Shown: piece after piece, positions 1 through 9,421 of the stretch
Position numbering within the stretch: position 1 is the first letter of the stretch
How the letters are laid out: each line of letters starts with the position of its first letter
Source: Bradyrhizobium liaoningense
GTDB lineage: Bacteria > Pseudomonadota > Alphaproteobacteria > Rhizobiales > Xanthobacteraceae
Length of the DNA: 64,000 nt
Reading direction: 5' to 3'
Assembly (NCBI RefSeq): GCF_018130955.1
Contig: NZ_JAFCJM010000016.1
Location: 62,001-126,000, forward strand
Notes under the pieces: model-generated
Database searches by the model: none
What the model saw: the letters and a program-made list of their open reading frames with translations, nothing else
Told to the model about the DNA's origin: nothing
Position numbers and translations under genes: made by a program

Positions 1-546
1 GCCCCAGGCACCATAGGCCTCCAGCATCTCATGCCGCTCGTCCGAGATCAGGGGGACACCGAGCTTGTGCTTGTCGCGAAACTTCTCCTGGGCCTTGGGC
101 GGGTCGGCGGAGATGCCGAGCACAGCGGTACCGACTGCTGCGAACGCGTCCTTGAGCCGGGTGAAGTCGATAGCTTCCCGGGTGCAGCCCGGCGTGTCGG
201 CCCGCGGATAGAAGAACAGCACCAGCTTCTTGCCGGCATAGTCGGTGAGCGTGGCCACGGCTCCGCCGTCGCGGGGCAGGCGGAAGGCGGGGGCCTTCTG
301 GCCCTCGGATAGCACCGCTTTGGCGGCCGGCTTGGCCGCTGATGTCGTTTCGGAAGATTTTAACCGTTTCGATGCGGCGTTATGCGATGCTGATTTGGCT
401 GTGGTCTTGCGTGATTTGCTGGTCGGCGCCCGCTGAGTTTTTGCGGACTTTGCTTTGGACTGGGCCGTCATTTTGGTTGTCGTTTTCCTGGTCGTTGCGC
501 TGCCGGAGGCCGTCTTGGACGCTTTCTTACGCGATTTCTTGGACAT
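1..546 (-). CDS. bcp: Peroxiredoxin, Bcp/PrxQ type (C-terminus cut by window edge)
   Basis: This would be a thiol peroxidase that reduces hydrogen peroxide and organic hydroperoxides at thioredoxin's expense in the cytoplasm. The peroxidatic-cysteine motif is visible as FFYPRADTPGCTREAIDF, the Bcp form of PxxxTxxC, followed by the Prx core LGISADPPKAQEKFRDKHKLGVPLISD. The start ATG is at 546, and the gene runs off base 1, so the last part is missing. Unusually, about 75 residues precede the catalytic domain; they are very rich in Lys, Ser, Thr and Ala and look histone-H1-like. The second (resolving) cysteine of PrxQ enzymes is not apparent in the visible part (position after the peroxidatic Cys reads REAID). 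Confidence 0.88.
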   Translation of the reverse strand, partial: MSKKSRKKASKTASGSATTRKTTTKMTAQSKAKSAKTQRAPTSKSRKTTAKSASHNAASKRLKSSETTSAAKPAAKAVLSEGQKAPAFRLPRDGGAVATLTDYAGKKLVLFFYPRADTPGCTREAIDFTRLKDAFAAVGTAVLGISADPPKAQEKFRDKHKLGVPLISDERHEMLEAYGAWG

Positions 547-837
547 ACGCCTTCCTTTCGACGCTTTCGGCGGGTCAACCAGAACGCTATTGCAGCTTCC
601 GTCCGGGGCGCCGGATTCGGGCCCTCGGCTGGGCAAGTCTGGCGACGCCGGAGTATGGTTACAAGGAATTCCACGCACCACCCCACTGCTCGTTGAACGC
701 GCTCCCGGGGCGAAATGACGAACAGCAGGAACATTCACGGAATGGCTGCGGTGCCGGTGCAGGGGCGCTCGATCCCTGTCGACGGCTGTGGCCCTGGTGG
801 CGGTCAATCGTACGATGGGCGCCTGTATCGAGAGGCA

Positions 838-3800
838 ATGGCTAGGAATACGTCGCCCCAAGGACCCGGCAAGGGTTCGGAGCATGACCGGGACTACGAT
901 CGGCGCACCGCGCATCAGGCTCCTCCGGAGTGGGATGAGCCCGATTGGGATCCGGATCAGGAGGAGGCGGCGGGCCGTCGGGCGCGCCGGTTGCTGTCCC
1001 GTTCCAATTCGGGCGTTCATCGCATAGGCGACGGCTTTGGCACCCTGCGGCGTTGGCTGGTGGCCGATCGGTGGGTCAAGCGTCTCGCCATCGGCGTTGC
1101 CATGGTCGTCCTCATCTTCGTCGGCTGCTTCGGCGCGCTGTGGTGGCGGCTCGGTGCAGGTCCCATCAATCTCGACATCGCGACACCGTGGCTCGCCGAG
1201 GCGATCGAGGAGAACATCGGCCACGGCAACACCGTCGAGGTCGGCGGCACCCAGATCGAACGCGCCGGCCGCATCCGCATCGCCGTGCGCATCCGCGACA
1301 TCATCGTGCGCGACCGCGACCGCGCCATCGTGGCGGTTGCGCCGAAAGCCGAGGTGAAGCTGTCCGGCACCGCGCTACTGATGGGGCGGCTGCGCGCCGA
1401 AAGCCTCAATCTCGTCGATGCCGAGCTGGCCATCCGCATCCTGCCTGATGGGACTGTCACCGTCTCCGCCGGCGATAGCGCAAAACCGCTCGCAACCGGC
1501 GTTGCCTCGAAGAAGGAAGCTGGCCTGCCGCCAACGTTCCCGCGTCCTGGATCTGCGCCGCCTCCGACTGCGCCCAATGTCGCGACCGGACCGGGCACGC
1601 CGGCAGCGCCACCGGCGGCCACCGCGCAGAGCGGGCTGCTGGCGAGCCTCGACTGGCTCGACAGTCTGAGCATGACCGGCCTCGACGGCCAGAACCTCAA
1701 TGAGATCGGCCTGAAGAACGGCAATCTGATCGTCGACGATCAGCAGCGCGGCGGCAAATGGTCGTTCGAGAACATCAGCCTCAGCCTGCGCCGTCCCAGC
1801 AATGGCGGCGTGACCCTGAGCCTCGGCGAAGAGGGCGCCAAGCCATGGTCGCTGCGCGTCACGGTCGGGCCTGCCGCGAACGGCGTGCGCTCGGTCGACA
1901 TCCGCGCCGACAAGGTTTCCACGGCCAACATCCTCCTGGCGCTGCGTCCAAAAGACCTGACCTACAATGCCGACCTGCCGCTCACCGGCGAGCTCAAGGG
2001 CGAGCTCGGGCGCGACGGCCTGCCGACCTATTTCCGCGGCAAGATCGTCGCCGGCGCCGGCAACATCATCGACACCGACACGCCCGACTATCCGATGGGG
2101 ATCGACTCGGCCGAGATCAACGTCGAGTGGGACGCGGGGCGGCGAGTGCTGGTCGCACCGTTCAAGGTCATCGCGGGTGCCAATCGCGTCACGCTCTTGG
2201 CGCATCTCGAGCCGCCCAATGGCAACACCACGGATTGGCAGCTCGGCTTCAGCGGCGGTTCGATCCTGCTCGCCGGCATCGACAACGAGCCGCCGCTGGT
2301 CTTCAACCGCATCGCGATCGGCTTCCGCTTCGACACCGACCACAAGCGCGTGCTGCTGACGCAGGCCAATATCAGCAATGGCGAGATCGGCGTCGCCGGC
2401 ACCGCCGCGGTCGATTATGCCAACGAGCCGCAATTGACGCTGGGCTTTGCGGGCACGGCGATGTCGGCATCCGCCATGAAGCGGATATGGCCGACGCTTG
2501 TCGTGCCCGAGCTTCGTGAGTGGGTGATCGAGCGGATCGAGCGCGGCTCGCTCCAGCGCATCGAGGTTGCCGTCAATTCGCCGGTGCGCAATCTCTCCCG
2601 CAAGGGGCCGCCGATCCCCGACGACGGGCTCTCGGTCAACATCGTCGCGAACGGCGTTGCCGTGCACCCCGTCGACGGCATGCCGTCGGTGCACGATGCC
2701 GATCTCAGGGCGCGCGTCACGGGCCGCACCGCGACCGTGAACATCGGGCAGGGCATTGCCGACACGCCCGCGGGCCGCAAGATCACGATCTCCGACTTCA
2801 CCTTCGAGGTGCCGGATATGGCGCCAAAACCGTCGCCGTCGCGCAGCAGGTTCCGCGTCGAGGGACCGGTGCCGGCGGCCGCGGAAATTCTCGCCAACGA
2901 CCGGCTGAGCGATCTGTCCGCAACCTTCGTCGATCCCAACACCAGCAAGGGAACGTTCAATGCGAACATCTCGCTTGCCTTGCCGGTCAAGGGCGAGCTG
3001 ACCAAGGCCGACACCGTCTACGCCGTCACCGCCGACCTCAATGGCTTCGCCGCCGACAAGCTGGTGATGAACCAGAAGCTCGAGGCCAACACGCTCAAGA
3101 TTGTCGCCAACAACCAGGGCTATCAGGTCAAGGGCGACGTCAAGATCAACGGGCAGGCGGCCTCGCTGGACTACCGCAAGCTGGCCGAGGGCGAGGCCGA
3201 CGTCAAATTGCAGACCACGCTCGACGATGCCAGCCGCGCGCGCCTCGGCTTCGATTTGAGCCCGGCCGTCGCCGGCAATCTGCCGGTCAAGATCTCCGGC
3301 AAGATCGGCTCCAGCGCCGACCAGACCACGCGGCTTGGCGTCGAGGCCGACCTGACGTCGGTAAGGCTCGACAACATCCTGCCGGGCTGGGTCAAGCTGC
3401 CGGGCAAGTCGGCTAAGGCCAGCTTCAAGGTGGTGCCGACGGCACAGTCGACGCGGCTCGAGGACATCGTCGTCGACGGCGCCGGCGTCTCGATCCGCGG
3501 CTCTCTCGAGGTCGACCAGAACGGCGACCTCGTGAACGCGAACTTCCCGGTCTATTCGCCGTCCGACGGCGACAAGGCCTCGCTGCGCGTCGAGCGCGGG
3601 GCGGACGGCGTGGTCAAGGGCACGATGCGCGGCGAGGTGTTCGACGGCCGCGGCTTCCTGAAGTCGGCGATCTCAGGCACGACCAAGGACGACGGCAAGA
3701 GCAAGCTCAAGAACGTCGACTTCGACATCGACGTCAAGCTCGGCACGGTGGCCGGCTCCAACGGCGAGACGATGCGCAGCGTCGACGCAAAGATGTCGCG

Positions 3801-4563
3801 CCGCAACGGCGCCATCAAGGCGTTCACGCTGAGCGGCAAGGTCGGCAGCAATACGCCTGTCACGGCCGACTTGCGCGGTGGGCGCGCGCAGGGCAGCCGC
3901 GAGGTGATCTATCTCCAGACCAACGACGCCGGCGCTTTGCTGCGCTTCACCGACACCACCAACAAGGTTTACGGCGGCCAGATGGTGGTGGCGATGGAGC
4001 CGCCGTCGTCGGAGCCGACGGCCAGGGAAGGCCTGATCAATGTGCGCGATTTCTCTGTGAGGGGAATGGATCAGCTCGATCGCGTTGCGGCGGGTGGCCC
4101 CAACGGTGCGCAGAACGGCGTGGCATTCTCGGCATTGCGCGCGGAGTTCACCCGGCAGAACGGCGCGCTCACGATCCGCGACGGCGTCGTCAAGGGGCCG
4201 ATGATCGGCGCCACCATCGAAGGCTCGATCGACTATCCCGGCAACCAGGTGTGTATGAGCGGCACCTTCGTGCCGATGTACGGCGTGAACAACATCTTTG
4301 GCCAGATTCCGTTGTTCGGTATCTTCCTCGGCGGCGGCAACAATGAGGGACTGATCGGTGTGACCTACGAGGTCGTGGGCACGCCCGCTGCGCCGGTGAT
4401 GCGCGTCAATCCGATCTCGGCCATGGCGCCGGGCCTGTTCCGCAAGATATTCGAGTTCAATACCGGCAAGCAGAACTCGCCGATCGAGGAGCTGCCGACG
4501 CAGCAATCGGGCGACAACCCACCGCGGGCTCTCTCCAACGGCTGCAATCTCGCGCGGCGATAG
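838..4563 (+). CDS. AsmA-like / DUF3971 (YhdP-type) envelope protein
   Basis: A 1241-residue inner-membrane-anchored protein of the AsmA/DUF3971 superfamily; relatives (YhdP, TamB, AsmA) are thought to bridge the envelope and move phospholipids to the outer membrane. A polar acidic N-terminus is followed by one membrane segment at about residues 83-103 (RLAIGVAMVVLIFVGCFGAL), then a long beta-rich periplasmic part, a Pro/Ala/Thr linker near 240-270, and an AsmA-like C-terminal block (MYGVNNIFGQIPLFGIFLGGG). I chose ATG 838 because GAGAGG stands 3-4 bases before it; an in-frame upstream ATG at 715 would add 41 residues that look unstructured. The specific role in this organism is inferred from the family. 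Confidence 0.85.
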   Translation: MARNTSPQGPGKGSEHDRDYDRRTAHQAPPEWDEPDWDPDQEEAAGRRARRLLSRSNSGVHRIGDGFGTLRRWLVADRWVKRLAIGVAMVVLIFVGCFGALWWRLGAGPINLDIATPWLAEAIEENIGHGNTVEVGGTQIERAGRIRIAVRIRDIIVRDRDRAIVAVAPKAEVKLSGTALLMGRLRAESLNLVDAELAIRILPDGTVTVSAGDSAKPLATGVASKKEAGLPPTFPRPGSAPPPTAPNVATGPGTPAAPPAATAQSGLLASLDWLDSLSMTGLDGQNLNEIGLKNGNLIVDDQQRGGKWSFENISLSLRRPSNGGVTLSLGEEGAKPWSLRVTVGPAANGVRSVDIRADKVSTANILLALRPKDLTYNADLPLTGELKGELGRDGLPTYFRGKIVAGAGNIIDTDTPDYPMGIDSAEINVEWDAGRRVLVAPFKVIAGANRVTLLAHLEPPNGNTTDWQLGFSGGSILLAGIDNEPPLVFNRIAIGFRFDTDHKRVLLTQANISNGEIGVAGTAAVDYANEPQLTLGFAGTAMSASAMKRIWPTLVVPELREWVIERIERGSLQRIEVAVNSPVRNLSRKGPPIPDDGLSVNIVANGVAVHPVDGMPSVHDADLRARVTGRTATVNIGQGIADTPAGRKITISDFTFEVPDMAPKPSPSRSRFRVEGPVPAAAEILANDRLSDLSATFVDPNTSKGTFNANISLALPVKGELTKADTVYAVTADLNGFAADKLVMNQKLEANTLKIVANNQGYQVKGDVKINGQAASLDYRKLAEGEADVKLQTTLDDASRARLGFDLSPAVAGNLPVKISGKIGSSADQTTRLGVEADLTSVRLDNILPGWVKLPGKSAKASFKVVPTAQSTRLEDIVVDGAGVSIRGSLEVDQNGDLVNANFPVYSPSDGDKASLRVERGADGVVKGTMRGEVFDGRGFLKSAISGTTKDDGKSKLKNVDFDIDVKLGTVAGSNGETMRSVDAKMSRRNGAIKAFTLSGKVGSNTPVTADLRGGRAQGSREVIYLQTNDAGALLRFTDTTNKVYGGQMVVAMEPPSSEPTAREGLINVRDFSVRGMDQLDRVAAGGPNGAQNGVAFSALRAEFTRQNGALTIRDGVVKGPMIGATIEGSIDYPGNQVCMSGTFVPMYGVNNIFGQIPLFGIFLGGGNNEGLIGVTYEVVGTPAAPVMRVNPISAMAPGLFRKIFEFNTGKQNSPIEELPTQQSGDNPPRALSNGCNLARR

Positions 4564-4714
4564 CCCGGATCTTGCTGCCCATCCCGAATGGACGTGCGGG
4601 CACTCCACGGCGCGCGCGAACTCGAGCCAGGCGACGGCTTGCTTCGGCTCACAGACCAGAGATGATCGGTCTCAGGCACTGTGGGCTATCGAGCCGGGCC
4701 TGAACGGGCGTGCA

Positions 4715-4801
4715 ATGAACCGACTAGTTCACCGCATCATCATGGCCGTGCTGCTGGTCGCAGCACTGGCCATCATCTGGAACGTGCTGGGGACAAAATA
4801 A
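4715..4801 (+). CDS. Very small single-span membrane protein (28 aa)
   Basis: The frame encodes MNRLVHRIIMAVLLVAALAI followed by IWNVLGTK and a stop: a short basic N-terminus and one hydrophobic helix of about 17 residues. It lies between the AsmA-like gene and doxX and is followed immediately by a perfect 13-bp hairpin, as expected for the end of a transcription unit. No clear Shine-Dalgarno sequence precedes ATG 4715 (upstream bases are GAACGGGCGTGCA). No function is known to me. The hydrophobic composition in a GC-rich genome and the adjacent hairpin are the only support. Confidence 0.4.
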   Translation: MNRLVHRIIMAVLLVAALAIIWNVLGTK

Positions 4802-4833
4802 GACGGCGCCAGCACATTGCGCTGGCGCCGTCT
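4801..4833. terminator. Perfect 13-bp hairpin between convergent genes
   Basis: AGACGGCGCCAGC (4801-4813) and its exact complement (4821-4833) enclose a 7-base loop. The hairpin overlaps the stop codon of the small ORF and lies about 20 bases past the convergent doxX-like stop, so it may end transcription from both sides. There is no long T tract. Confidence 0.55.
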
Positions 4834-4854
4834 CAGTTCGCTTGAGCGGATCAG

Positions 4855-5286
4855 TTAGCGCCGTGCGAGCGCGCCGCTCGGCTCGTCGCCTTCCTTGCGG
4901 ACCAGCGCATCGACGCTGATCGGGCCGCCGCCGGCTGCCGAGAGATAAAGGCAGGCGAAGCAGAACAGGATTGCCGCGGTGCCGCCGTTGAGCAGCGGCA
5001 AGAACACCGGCGCGCCGCTCTTGAACATGTGGCCCATGAAATAGGCGAAAGCCATTTCACCTGACAGCACGAAGGCCGAGATCCGCGTGAACAAGCCGAT
5101 CATCAGGGCAGCACCCAACACGAGCTCGAGCGCGCCCGCCGTCCAGATCAGCGGCGGAATGTCGGCGAAGTAGGGGACCGCCGGAAACTTGAAGATCTTC
5201 GCGATGCCGTACTGGAGCAGCAACAGGCCCGTGATGAAGCGAAACAGGCTCAACAGAGCCGGCTGAAAGCGAGAGAGATTGATCAT
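4855..5286 (-). CDS. DoxX family membrane protein
   Basis: A 143-residue DoxX-family inner-membrane protein. Four hydrophobic segments are visible: LFRFITGLLLLQYGIAKIF, LIWTAGALELVLGAALMIGL, ISAFVLSGEMAFAYFMGH and GGTAAILFCFACLYLSAAGGG. The ending GGGPISVDALVRKE is typical of the family. DoxX proteins are linked to oxidoreductase or thiol-stress complexes in some bacteria, but no partner is visible here. I chose ATG 5286 because GGAAGGGCG lies 6-14 bases upstream; an upstream ATG at 5331 would add 15 polar residues in front of a clean membrane N-terminus. The gene is convergent with the AsmA-side unit. Confidence 0.85.
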   Translation of the reverse strand: MINLSRFQPALLSLFRFITGLLLLQYGIAKIFKFPAVPYFADIPPLIWTAGALELVLGAALMIGLFTRISAFVLSGEMAFAYFMGHMFKSGAPVFLPLLNGGTAAILFCFACLYLSAAGGGPISVDALVRKEGDEPSGALARR

Positions 5287-5490
5287 GATAAGCGCCCTTC
5301 CATCCAATTCCCGCTGCGACTTGAATCGCATTCGGTTTCACCCCGCAAGTCGCACGTGATCATTTCGCGCTGACTTTTTCGTCATGTAGGGCAAAACACC
5401 GCAGTTTCGGCTTTAAGCCTCACGAGCCGCTGATTTCGTCTCCGTATTTTTCCGGGTTACGGCCAGGGTTGCAGGTAACCTCCAGTACAC

Positions 5491-6753
5491 CTAGCGTCGC
5501 AGCGCCGGCACGACGAGGAACGGGATCATGCCAAGCACGACGCTCGCAAGTGCGAAGGCAAGCAGCAGATTGTAGCCGCCCGTCGCGTCATGGATCAGGC
5601 CGCCGGCCCACGAGCCGAAGGCCGAACCCAAACCGCTGCCGATCGAAATGGTTCCGTAGATCGTGCCGATCCGCTTACCCCTGAAGATCTTCATCGCGGT
5701 TGCGGAAATCAGAGGCCCCCGCGAGCCCATCATGCTGCCGAAGCAGACGACGAAGCCGGTGAGCAGAATGGTACTCGGAGCATATTGCAGCAGCCACAGC
5801 AGGAAGATGCCGAGGATCGAGATCGCGTAGCTGAGCAGCACCGACGGCCTGCGTCCGATCAGGCCGTCGAGCGCGGACACCCCCAACATGCCGAACACCA
5901 GCACCACGCCGGAAAAGCCCCAGGCGGTCGCGGCCTGCAACGGCGGGAAGCCGGCATCGATCAGATAGGCGACGATCTGGGCGGCGATCGCATACATGCC
6001 GACGGCGGTGAAGAAGAAGGTCGAGAACAGCGCCCAGAATGCGTGATGGCGCGTCGCGCGGGACAGCGTCCAGCCGTCGTCGACGACATCGGAAGCGATC
6101 TTCTTCACGACATGCGGCGAGCCCGACGCAAACATCCGCCACGGCAGCAGCAGCAGCGGGACCAGGAGCGCGAATGTCGCGAAGCCAAAGATCTGGTAGG
6201 TGCTGCGCCAGCCGACATGGTCGATCAGGATCTGCGAGACCGGCAACAGCGCGAGCACGCCGCCCCCCATCGCCGAATAGACCACCGACATCGCGGTCGG
6301 CAGGCGTGGGCCGAACCAGCGGCCGAGCAGGATCGAGTTCGGCACGATGCCGATGAAGGCGACGCCGATGCCGACGCAAAGGCCGATCGAGAGCTGGAGT
6401 TGCCAGAGATGCTGTGCGTGCGCCGCGATCAGGAAGGCGGCGCCGAGCAAGAGCAGCCCGAGCGCGTAGACTGAGCGCGGTCCGGAATGATCGAACAGGC
6501 GTCCGACGAACGGCGCGGTGAGGCCGCTTGCGAGCCAGGTCAGCGAATAGACCGAGACGATCTGCGCGCGATCCCAGCCAAAACTTTCCGAGATCGGCTT
6601 CAGGAATACGGTAAAGCTGTCGCCGAGCCCGCGGCCGAGCACCGACAGCGTGAAGCACAGCGCGAGCACGATGAGGGCCACGCGCACCGGCTCGCGCGCC
6701 TTTGCTTCCTTGACGGTTTCCTTGACGGTTTCCTTGGGCGTGTTCTGGTCCAT
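5491..6753 (-). CDS. MFS transporter
   Basis: A 420-residue major facilitator protein with about 12 membrane helices. The MFS signature between helices 2 and 3 is recognisable as GRLFDHSGPRSVYALG, and a second half follows the loop around VVKKIASDVVDDG. The substrate cannot be told; the family (oxalate/formate-like and monocarboxylate MFS) is broad. The cytoplasmic N-terminus contains a direct duplication, KETVKETVKE, from a 12-base tandem repeat. The gene follows tyrS on the same strand with a 57-base gap and may be co-transcribed with it. Confidence 0.85.
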   Translation of the reverse strand: MDQNTPKETVKETVKEAKAREPVRVALIVLALCFTLSVLGRGLGDSFTVFLKPISESFGWDRAQIVSVYSLTWLASGLTAPFVGRLFDHSGPRSVYALGLLLLGAAFLIAAHAQHLWQLQLSIGLCVGIGVAFIGIVPNSILLGRWFGPRLPTAMSVVYSAMGGGVLALLPVSQILIDHVGWRSTYQIFGFATFALLVPLLLLPWRMFASGSPHVVKKIASDVVDDGWTLSRATRHHAFWALFSTFFFTAVGMYAIAAQIVAYLIDAGFPPLQAATAWGFSGVVLVFGMLGVSALDGLIGRRPSVLLSYAISILGIFLLWLLQYAPSTILLTGFVVCFGSMMGSRGPLISATAMKIFRGKRIGTIYGTISIGSGLGSAFGSWAGGLIHDATGGYNLLLAFALASVVLGMIPFLVVPALRR

Positions 6754-6810
6754 TGCCCGTCAGGGAGCGCGCTTCCGCGAGCCCTGGCAAGCAGTGAAAA
6801 GCGAATACGC

Positions 6811-8064
6811 CTATGCAGGCTTGACGAGGACGTGCCGCTTCTTGCCGAGCGAGAGCTTGATCACGCCCTCCGGCGTGAGCAGGGCCGGCGTCAGCACCAT
6901 CTTCTCGTCGGTGACGGACGCGTCGTTCACGCGCAGGCCGCCGCCCTTGATCTGGCGCCGCGCCTCGCCGTTCGAGGCGACGAGCCCCGCCTTGACGAAG
7001 GCGTTGAGCACGCCGACGCCGGCGTCGAGTTCGCTACGCGGAATTTCGATCGTCGGCAGGCTCTCGGCCAGCGCGCCTTCCTCAAAGGTCCGCCGCGCGG
7101 TTTCGGCCGCCTCGTTCGCGGCATCGCGGCCGTGCAGCAGCGCGGTCGCTTCGGTTGCCAGCACCTTCTTGGCCTCGTTGATTTCCGAACCCGCGAGCGC
7201 GTCGAGTTTCGCGATCTCGCCCATCGGCAGCGTCGTGAACAGCTTCAGGAACTTGCCGACGTCGGCATCCTCGGTGTTGCGCCAGTACTGCCAGAAGTCG
7301 TAGGGCGAGAACTGGTCGGCGTTCAGCCACACCGCGCCCTGCGCGGTCTTGCCCATCTTGGCACCCGAGGCTGTCGTAAGCAGCGGCGTGGTCAGCGCAA
7401 ACAGCTGCGGCGTTCCCATGCGGCGGCCGAGATCGACGCCCATGATGATGTTGCCCCACTGGTCGGAGCCGCCCATCTGCAGCCGGCAGCCGACGCGGCG
7501 CGACAGTTCGACATAGTCGTAGGCCTGGCAGATCATGTAGTTGAATTCGATGAAGCTCATCTCCTGCTCGCGCTCGAGGCGCAGCCGCACGGAGTCCATC
7601 GTCAGCATGCGGTTGACCGAAAAATGCTTGCCGATGTCGCGCAGCATTTCGATCCAGTTGAGCTTGGTCAGCCACTCCGCATTGTCGAGCATGACGGCGT
7701 CGGAATGCCCGTCGCCGTAGCGCAGCACCTTGGAGAACACGCCGCGGATCGAGGCCTTGTTGGCTTCGATCTCGGCGACGGTGCGGATCGCGCGTGTCTC
7801 GTCCTTGCCGGAGGGGTCGCCGACCATCGTCGTGCCGCCGCCCATCAGCGTGATCGGCTTGTTGCCGGACTGCTGCAGCCAGTGCAGCATCATCATGGTC
7901 AGGTAGTTGCCGATATGCAGCGAGGGAGCGGTACAGTCGTAGCCGACATAGGCCGTCGCCTGACCCTGGGCGGCGAGCGCGTCCAGGCCCTCAAAATCGG
8001 AACATTGGTGGATGAATCCCCGTTCCCTCAAAATATTGAGGAAATCAGATTTAAATGCACTCAT
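6811..8064 (-). CDS. tyrS: Tyrosine--tRNA ligase
   Basis: Cytoplasmic class I aminoacyl-tRNA synthetase that charges tRNA-Tyr with tyrosine. The 417-residue length is standard. The HIGH-type motif is HIGN at residues 50-53, the KMSKS-type loop is KMGKT at 236-240, and the tyrosine-binding stretch [26 protein letters not shown] is clear. An S4 RNA-binding domain closes the protein (about 350-417; [18 protein letters not shown]). It is divergent from anmK, with about 160 bases between the start codons. Confidence 0.97.
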   Translation of the reverse strand: MSAFKSDFLNILRERGFIHQCSDFEGLDALAAQGQATAYVGYDCTAPSLHIGNYLTMMMLHWLQQSGNKPITLMGGGTTMVGDPSGKDETRAIRTVAEIEANKASIRGVFSKVLRYGDGHSDAVMLDNAEWLTKLNWIEMLRDIGKHFSVNRMLTMDSVRLRLEREQEMSFIEFNYMICQAYDYVELSRRVGCRLQMGGSDQWGNIIMGVDLGRRMGTPQLFALTTPLLTTASGAKMGKTAQGAVWLNADQFSPYDFWQYWRNTEDADVGKFLKLFTTLPMGEIAKLDALAGSEINEAKKVLATEATALLHGRDAANEAAETARRTFEEGALAESLPTIEIPRSELDAGVGVLNAFVKAGLVASNGEARRQIKGGGLRVNDASVTDEKMVLTPALLTPEGVIKLSLGKKRHVLVKPA

Positions 8065-8224
8065 CTGTCGGCTTGCCTGATCATTCTTATTTTACGGTAA
8101 TTGCGGCAAGTTGCGGAACCCATGCGGATCGGGCTGCCGCCGCGAGGCGCGCTGTGGCATTATAAGATGTGCTTGTTTGATACAAGCCAGGCGTCGGGGT
8201 AGGGAGACGTCGAGGCTTACCGGG

Positions 8225-9328
8225 ATGATGTTGACTGCGCTCGGTCTGATGAGCGGGACCTCGCTTGACGGGGTCGACGTTGCACTGATCGAAACCGATG
8301 GAAAGCAGGTGAAGGCGTTCGGGCCGTCCGGCTACCGGCCGTACACCCATGCCGAACGCAATCTGCTGCGCCAGGCCCTGACCGAAGCCGTTCATTTGCC
8401 GCAGCGCGACGCCCGGCCGGGCATTTTGGCCGAGGCGGAGCGGGCCGTGACGCTCGCCCATGCCGAGGCGGTGGCCGCCTTCACCGCGCAGAACCGCATG
8501 GTCCCGGAGGAGATCGACATCGTCGGCTTCCACGGCCAGACCGTGCTGCACCGCCCCGAGCGGCGCATGACGGTGCAGATCGGCGATGCGCCGGCGCTCG
8601 CCAAACTGATCCATATTCCCGTGATGCATGATTTCCGCGCCGCCGACGTCGAGGCCGGCGGGCAGGGAGCACCCTTCGTGCCGGTCTATCATCGCGCGCT
8701 GGCGCAATCGCTGGACCGCGAAGGCCCGATCGTGGTCGTCAATATCGGCGGCGTCTCGAACATCACCTATATCGACGGCAATGACGCGCTGATCGCCTGC
8801 GATACCGGGCCCGGCAATGCGCTGCTCGACGACTTCATGTTTCGCACCATGAACCAGGCTTTTGACAGCGAGGGCAAGTTTGCAGCGCTGGGCAAGGTCA
8901 ATGAGGCCTGGGTCGCCCGCGCGCTGCAATTGCCGTTCTTCGCGCTGCCGCCGCCAAAGTCGCTCGACCGCAACGACTTTGCCGCGCTCAAGCTCGGCGA
9001 TGTCGCGCCCGCCGATGGCGCCGCAACCCTGACCGCCTTCACCGCCGCCGCGATCGCCCGCGTCATCCCGCTGCTGCCAAAACGGCCTCGGAGCTGGATC
9101 GTCTGCGGCGGCGGCGCCCGCAACCTGACCATGCTGCGGATGCTGCGTGAGCGGGTGTCGCCGGCCTCGGTCCAGGCGGCGGATACGCTGGGGTGGTCGT
9201 CCGATGCTATTGAGGCCCAGGCCTTCGGCTTCCTGGCCGCTCGCGGCCTGAAGGGGCTGCCGCTGTCCTATCCTGCGACCACGGGGGTGCCGATGCCGAT
9301 GACCGGCGGGGTGATTGCGCGCCCCTGA
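8225..9328 (+). CDS. anmK: Anhydro-N-acetylmuramic acid kinase
   Basis: AnmK phosphorylates and opens 1,6-anhydro-MurNAc to MurNAc-6-phosphate in cytoplasmic peptidoglycan recycling. Family hallmarks are GLMSGTSLDGVDVALIETDG near the N-terminus, VNIGGVSNITYI, and ACDTGPGNALLDDFM; the 367-residue length is usual. The start was set at ATG 8225 (MMLTALGLMSG); an upstream frame start at 8111 would add 38 non-homologous residues. Adjacency to tyrS is, as I recall, common in alphaproteobacteria. Confidence 0.95.
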   Translation: MMLTALGLMSGTSLDGVDVALIETDGKQVKAFGPSGYRPYTHAERNLLRQALTEAVHLPQRDARPGILAEAERAVTLAHAEAVAAFTAQNRMVPEEIDIVGFHGQTVLHRPERRMTVQIGDAPALAKLIHIPVMHDFRAADVEAGGQGAPFVPVYHRALAQSLDREGPIVVVNIGGVSNITYIDGNDALIACDTGPGNALLDDFMFRTMNQAFDSEGKFAALGKVNEAWVARALQLPFFALPPPKSLDRNDFAALKLGDVAPADGAATLTAFTAAAIARVIPLLPKRPRSWIVCGGGARNLTMLRMLRERVSPASVQAADTLGWSSDAIEAQAFGFLAARGLKGLPLSYPATTGVPMPMTGGVIARP

Positions 9329-9340
9329 TCACGGTTGGTT

Positions 9341-9402
9341 GATGCAGATGCATTGATCTTGACTTGTTCATGCAAATGCATCTATGTTGATGCGGTTGCA
9401 TC
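9341..9402 (+). promoter_or_regulatory. Sigma70-like promoter overlapped by three GATGCA-N2-TGCATC palindromes
   Basis: Three 14-bp near-palindromes lie just before the GST gene: GATGCAGATGCATT (9341-9354), CATGCAAATGCATC (9369-9382) and GATGCGGTTGCATC (9389-9402). A promoter TTGACT (9359-9364), 18-base spacer, TATGTT (9383-9388) runs through them, so site 2 fills the spacer and site 3 covers the expected transcription start. This is the layout of a repressor-controlled promoter. The regulator is unknown. Confidence 0.65.
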
Positions 9403-9421
9403 TAACCGTCGGGATCCAGCC

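Noticed and set aside
715..837. Upstream start for the AsmA-like protein
   Set aside because: The added 41 residues show no structure and ATG 838 has a GAGAGG sequence in front.
6721..6745. 12-base tandem repeat (KETVKETVKE) in the MFS gene as a phase-variable tract
   Set aside because: Twelve bases keep the frame, with only two units in a flexible N-terminus.
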